Below are positions 60,201 to 64,000 of a stretch of 64,000 bases of DNA, one piece after another. The stretch is taken from the NCBI GenBank assembly GCA_037102815.1, contig BTPP01000001.1:2257001-2321000 (forward strand), given 5' to 3'. This DNA comes from Neurospora intermedia. Its lineage: Eukaryota > Ascomycota > Sordariomycetes > Sordariales > Sordariaceae. Every line of letters begins with the position of its first letter. The stretch's first letter is position 1. The position numbers and the translations under genes are program-made. Under the pieces are notes generated by a model. That model did no database searches. It saw nothing but the letters and a program-made list of their open reading frames with translations, and was not told where the DNA came from.

Positions 60201-62347
60201 ACTAATTAATTATTAATAGATTAATTATTATTAATTAAATAAAAACCTTCTCCTCTTTATTATTCCGTACTACTACCTAATTCTTCTTCTTTTACTTATA
60301 ATTAAACTTCTTCAATTCCTGTTCCTATATAAAGACCCAATTTCGAAACCCATTAAAATATTTAAATAATAATAATTTAACTATATATTTTATCTAATAC
60401 ACCTTCTATATAACCCCCCTAGTACTAATATAAGGAATTATAATAAAGGAAGGCTTAACTAGAGTAAAAAAATAAGGGAGCCAACGACGAAAACCGTATT
60501 TAATTAAATTAAGAATAATACCTCCGGATTTTAAACTTCCTAAATAAATTCTAATAGTACTTTAATAACCGAAGGTTCTTTAATAATAGAAGGAAAAACT
60601 ACGTAGGCCGACCTAATTACCTACTTACTATATTAAATAATTAAAGGAAATACTATATTAATATTATAGTACAAATAATAAATTAAAGGAGATTAGAAAG
60701 AATAAATCTATTTTTAAAAAGGTATAATAAAATTAAATTAAGTACGTAGAAATAAATATTCGTAAAAACCCTCCTTCTAATATTAAGTACTTACCTCCTC
60801 TCAATTAAAATTAAAAGGAAACGTAAGTAAGTAAGGAGGTAGGCGAATTAAAAATACTACGAACCGAAAGAACAATAGAAATATTTACTTATTTAAACCC
60901 TATATTAAAACCCCTAATCCCGAATATATATATATATATAAAAGTACGTATACTAATTAACCGATTATTAATATACAGCCACCTACCCCCTCCCCTAAAA
61001 TTACTATTCCCGAATATAATACTTCCGCTACTAAACTCAATGAAGAATTAGGCGGTACTAGTGTAATCCATAAGTTCGCCTTCGTTGAACGTCTTAAATT
61101 AATTACCTAACTAGAAAATAGAAGTAAAGAGAGCGAATATATTAAATTATTAGTAAATAAAATAAGTAGGGCTTCCGTAATTAGAGTTGCTAGTATAATA
61201 GCTACTTCCAAAGCTATTTTTACTATTTCTATAAAATCTAATCGTAGGATATTAAACCCTAGGCTTACCTAAATTTATAATAATAAACAGCGTATAGGAA
61301 ATTAGAATAATATACTTAGGGGGATTAAACCTATAGTAATCCCTTATAGTTCTTATACATCTCCCTAGAAATACACCGACTTTTAGTATTTCTAATAACC
61401 TACGGTTTAAGTACTACACTTTTAAAAGTAGTTTCTATCTCCCGCTAATTAGAAAAATTAATAAAAGTAAGAAGGATAGTACGGTCGAAAGCTATTCTTA
61501 TCTCTTATATTATAGAAGAAATATTAAATACGGATTTTTTAGAGTATAAATATATAAATAATAAAGGAGGAGGTAAATAGATTAAATTAGCTAACGTAAA
61601 GTTTTCTAAATTACTAAAAAAAAATTAATACCTTCTATTAAATTCAATCTCTTTAATAATAATAAAATTATCCCTAATATTAAATATATTAAAAGGGTTG
61701 TTTCGAATAGAGGTATAATTATATAAATTATAATACGAAGACGAATTAAACCCTAACGATAAATCTTATAATAGGCCCCGAATATTTCTAAGTATCTGTA
61801 TAAAATAAATAGGAAAAAGGGGATTAATTAATATCGGTAAACTATATAATAGAACCGAAGGAGAACGAAGGTCGATTAATATTAATAAATCGTACAATAT
61901 AACCGAAGGAGAAAAGGGGTTAATTAATATTAGTAAGCCGTACGATAAAACCGAAGGAGAATGAGAGTTAATCTATATTAGCGAACTATATAAGACGGCC
62001 GAAGGAGAGTTTATTACTAGCAATAAACTATAAAGAGACGGGGGTAGAATATTTATTATATACAAAATAGTAGGCCGTATAGAAATAGAAGACTATAATT
62101 GTATAAAGGGCGGTATTAGTATTAAAATAGGTCGGTAGGAGGAAGAATAAATTAGATCGTCCTCAAGGTCTTTCTCTGTAATTAGAACGTTAAATTAATT
62201 ATAAAAATTAAAGGCAAATTAAATAGAGTTTTAACGACGGAGGAGGACCAACCTTTAAACTTTACTATAATAATACCCTCGTTTAGTAGAAAGCTAATTA
62301 TAAAAATCTAAAGGAAGTATTCTATACCCCTTCAAATTATTAACCGT
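57252..62347. other. RIP-degraded filler
   Basis: AT-rich with an 18-base A run at 58173-58190. Faint plus-strand coding texture appears at 58800-59500 and 60980-61420 (the latter with …ELGGTSVIHKFAFVERLK…), but no motif could be assigned. Three GAACCGAAGGAG-like phrases recur at about 61850-62010 with roughly 60-bp spacing. Confidence 0.45.
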
Positions 62348-62482
62348 TGTTATGGGACTGGCGCCCGTCAAGGCATCTGGCTTTAACTAGCCAAACTTGA
62401 GCGCTAAGACGGCAACCCGCATTGAGATTACCTAAACGACCCGGGTACCGCACTACAGCGCCCGAACCTTCTAGAGTATTCC

Positions 62483-62511
62483 CTAGCTGCCTTAAACTAC
62501 TAGGCAGCTAG
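62483..62511. other. hairpin in the LTR-like region
   Basis: CTAGCTGCCT pairs perfectly with AGGCAGCTAG around a nine-base loop. Confidence 0.9.
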
Positions 62512-63039
62512 CGCACGACTATTTAAACTCTAATATTTAAACGACCCGGAGGGTAGCGTTTTCTCCTTTCTTTCTTCGTAGAACCTTAATATACTATATA
62601 AAGCTAGTACCTACGTATTACTCTATTATCTCCTTATATTAGGTTCTACCTTCTTATTAGTTAACTACTAGAAGGAAGGACTATTTGTAGCTAATAGCGC
62701 GGCGTATATTAGTATTAGAATAGTCTCTTTTTCTATACCGAATAATAATAATAATACTAATACCGATATAGAAACTTCCTGCAATTCTCTAGTAATTGGG
62801 AGTATTAGAGCTTCTTTTAATATTACCAGCTTACTCGGTACTCTATTCCGAGCGTTCTAGGCTAGTTTAGAGCTATAGGAGAAGGTTAAATCTATTATCC
62901 CCTTTTTTATTTATTCTTAGCCTACTTTGAAACCCGAATTTATATACTTTACTAAGTAGGAGCCCTCTAGTAGTAAGGACGGCGGGAAGTCTAAAGCTAA
63001 TAATAGTAATAATAAAGAGTTTAATAGTAATTCTAATAA

Positions 63040-63920
63040 ATTATACTAATAGAAGCTATTCGAATTCCCTAAGTAGGACGGTAAGCCTATTACTTTCCTT
63101 TTCTATTATAATAAGCTAATTAAGACGTACAATATAAACTTCAAAACCAGTCTACATACCGATCCCAACGTTACGTAGATCGAAATACTTAATACTTTAC
63201 CGATTAATAAGCAATAATAGTTAGAGGGTTATTAGACCGCCCGTACCCTCTCCAATAATAAAGACCCGACCGAACTATTCGAATAAATCCGGTAAATCTT
63301 TAGTACCTACTATATTTAGGACTACGCCTTTAATAACCTCGCTAAAATAAAGTAAAAAGATAGTAAACTATTCTCTAAATTTTTTATTAATTTTAATAAT
63401 AAGTTTTTAAAGGTTAATAATTATAATTAGAATAGCTATACTAAATTAGAATTCCTTCGTTATACTATTAATAAGAAGTTTAATAACTACCTCTTTACTA
63501 TTAAACTCTCTAACGATTATTTTATTTATATAGAGTAATTCTAAAATATTATTTATAAGTACAAAAAGACTATAAAATTCCGGGCCTTCTACTAGAATTA
63601 TTTGTAGAACGGTAACCGAAATAACCGGCAGTTTAGAGTATATATTCTTATTACTACTAACTCGGGACGCTCCAACTATTAGTATTAAACCTATAGTTCC
63701 TCCTCCGCTCCGTCCTCTAGGATTCAATATAATACTAATAATAATATCCTTATAGGTATAATTAATATTCGCGGTACTCGAAGTAAAGGGTCCTCCGCTT
63801 AGTAGAAGGGACGAATTAAATAGGTATTTTAAGAGGAAAGAGAGAAGTACCGTACTAAAGGATAGTATATTTGTTATAGTACTACCGGTTATATTATTAC
63901 TAAGTGCCCGTATTTCCCGG
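63040..63920 (+). pseudogene. gag fossil of the second gypsy-class element
   Basis: The plus strand keeps a capsid-like alpha-helical reading from about 63060 to 63560 (including DPTELFEQIRQIF) and a Ser-rich linker. A CCHC zinc-knuckle relic lies at about 63860-63910. The order capsid then knuckle matches gypsy Gag. Broken; no functional product. Confidence 0.65.
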
Positions 63921-64000
63921 CTATAAACCCTTAAAGTAAGGGAGTATATATTTAAACTATTTAAGTAGCTCCGCTATTTAATAAAGAATTTTAAATAATT

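Larger units (their letters stand above)
62348..64000 (+). mobile_element. Ty3/gypsy-class LTR retrotransposon fossil, 5' part
   Basis: Starts TGTTATGGGACTGG at 62348 with about 190 bp of unmutated, GC-rich, LTR-like sequence, followed by RIP-degraded DNA and a gag fossil on the plus strand. The window ends before pol, so the family call rests on gag. The 3' LTR and target duplication are outside the window. It is broken many times. The inner end of the 5' LTR (somewhere between 62560 and 62700) could not be fixed. Confidence 0.65.

Overview
The window looks like nuclear DNA of a filamentous ascomycete (Pezizomycotina). The first 4 kb or so has balanced composition and holds one intact fungal gene. 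The remaining 60 kb is extremely AT-rich, almost free of long open frames and short of CpA and/or TpG while CpG and CpC survive. That is the footprint of repeat-induced point mutation (RIP). No bacterial operon, rRNA or CRISPR array is visible.

Layout. 1-4050: host flank with one intact gene on the minus strand (2705-3574) for an endonuclease/exonuclease/phosphatase-fold protein. 4060-11322: RIP-degraded repeat DNA with a 71-bp tandem array. 11328-19917: a Ty3/gypsy-class LTR retrotransposon fossil on the minus strand, with two 273-bp LTRs and a matching 5-bp target duplication (TAATT). 19923-29110: degraded DNA with 206-bp and 27-bp tandem arrays and two unassigned decayed coding tracts. 29111 to about 40194: a large Helitron on the plus strand with a RIP-damaged RepHel gene (Rep nuclease plus PIF1-type helicase), a 12-bp inverted repeat near the two ends and a 3' terminal hairpin, an arrangement like Helitron2/Helentron. 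40200-46330: degraded DNA with several unrelated tandem arrays (about 142, 20, 32/42 and 150 bp). About 46615-49560: a hAT-superfamily DNA transposon with a decayed transposase. 49560-62347: degraded DNA with little that can be named. 62348-64000: the 5' part of a second gypsy-class fossil, running off the window.

The most informative pattern is in the mutations. Within the gypsy interior the plus strand keeps TpG but has almost no CpA. Within the Helitron it is the reverse. The older filler has lost both. This reads as strand-biased RIP on the two younger insertions and repeated RIP on the background. In several elements the non-coding termini escaped mutation while the coding core did not. 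I found no active multi-gene system. The window is best read as a heterochromatic, possibly centromeric or subtelomeric, AT-isochore bordering a normal gene region.
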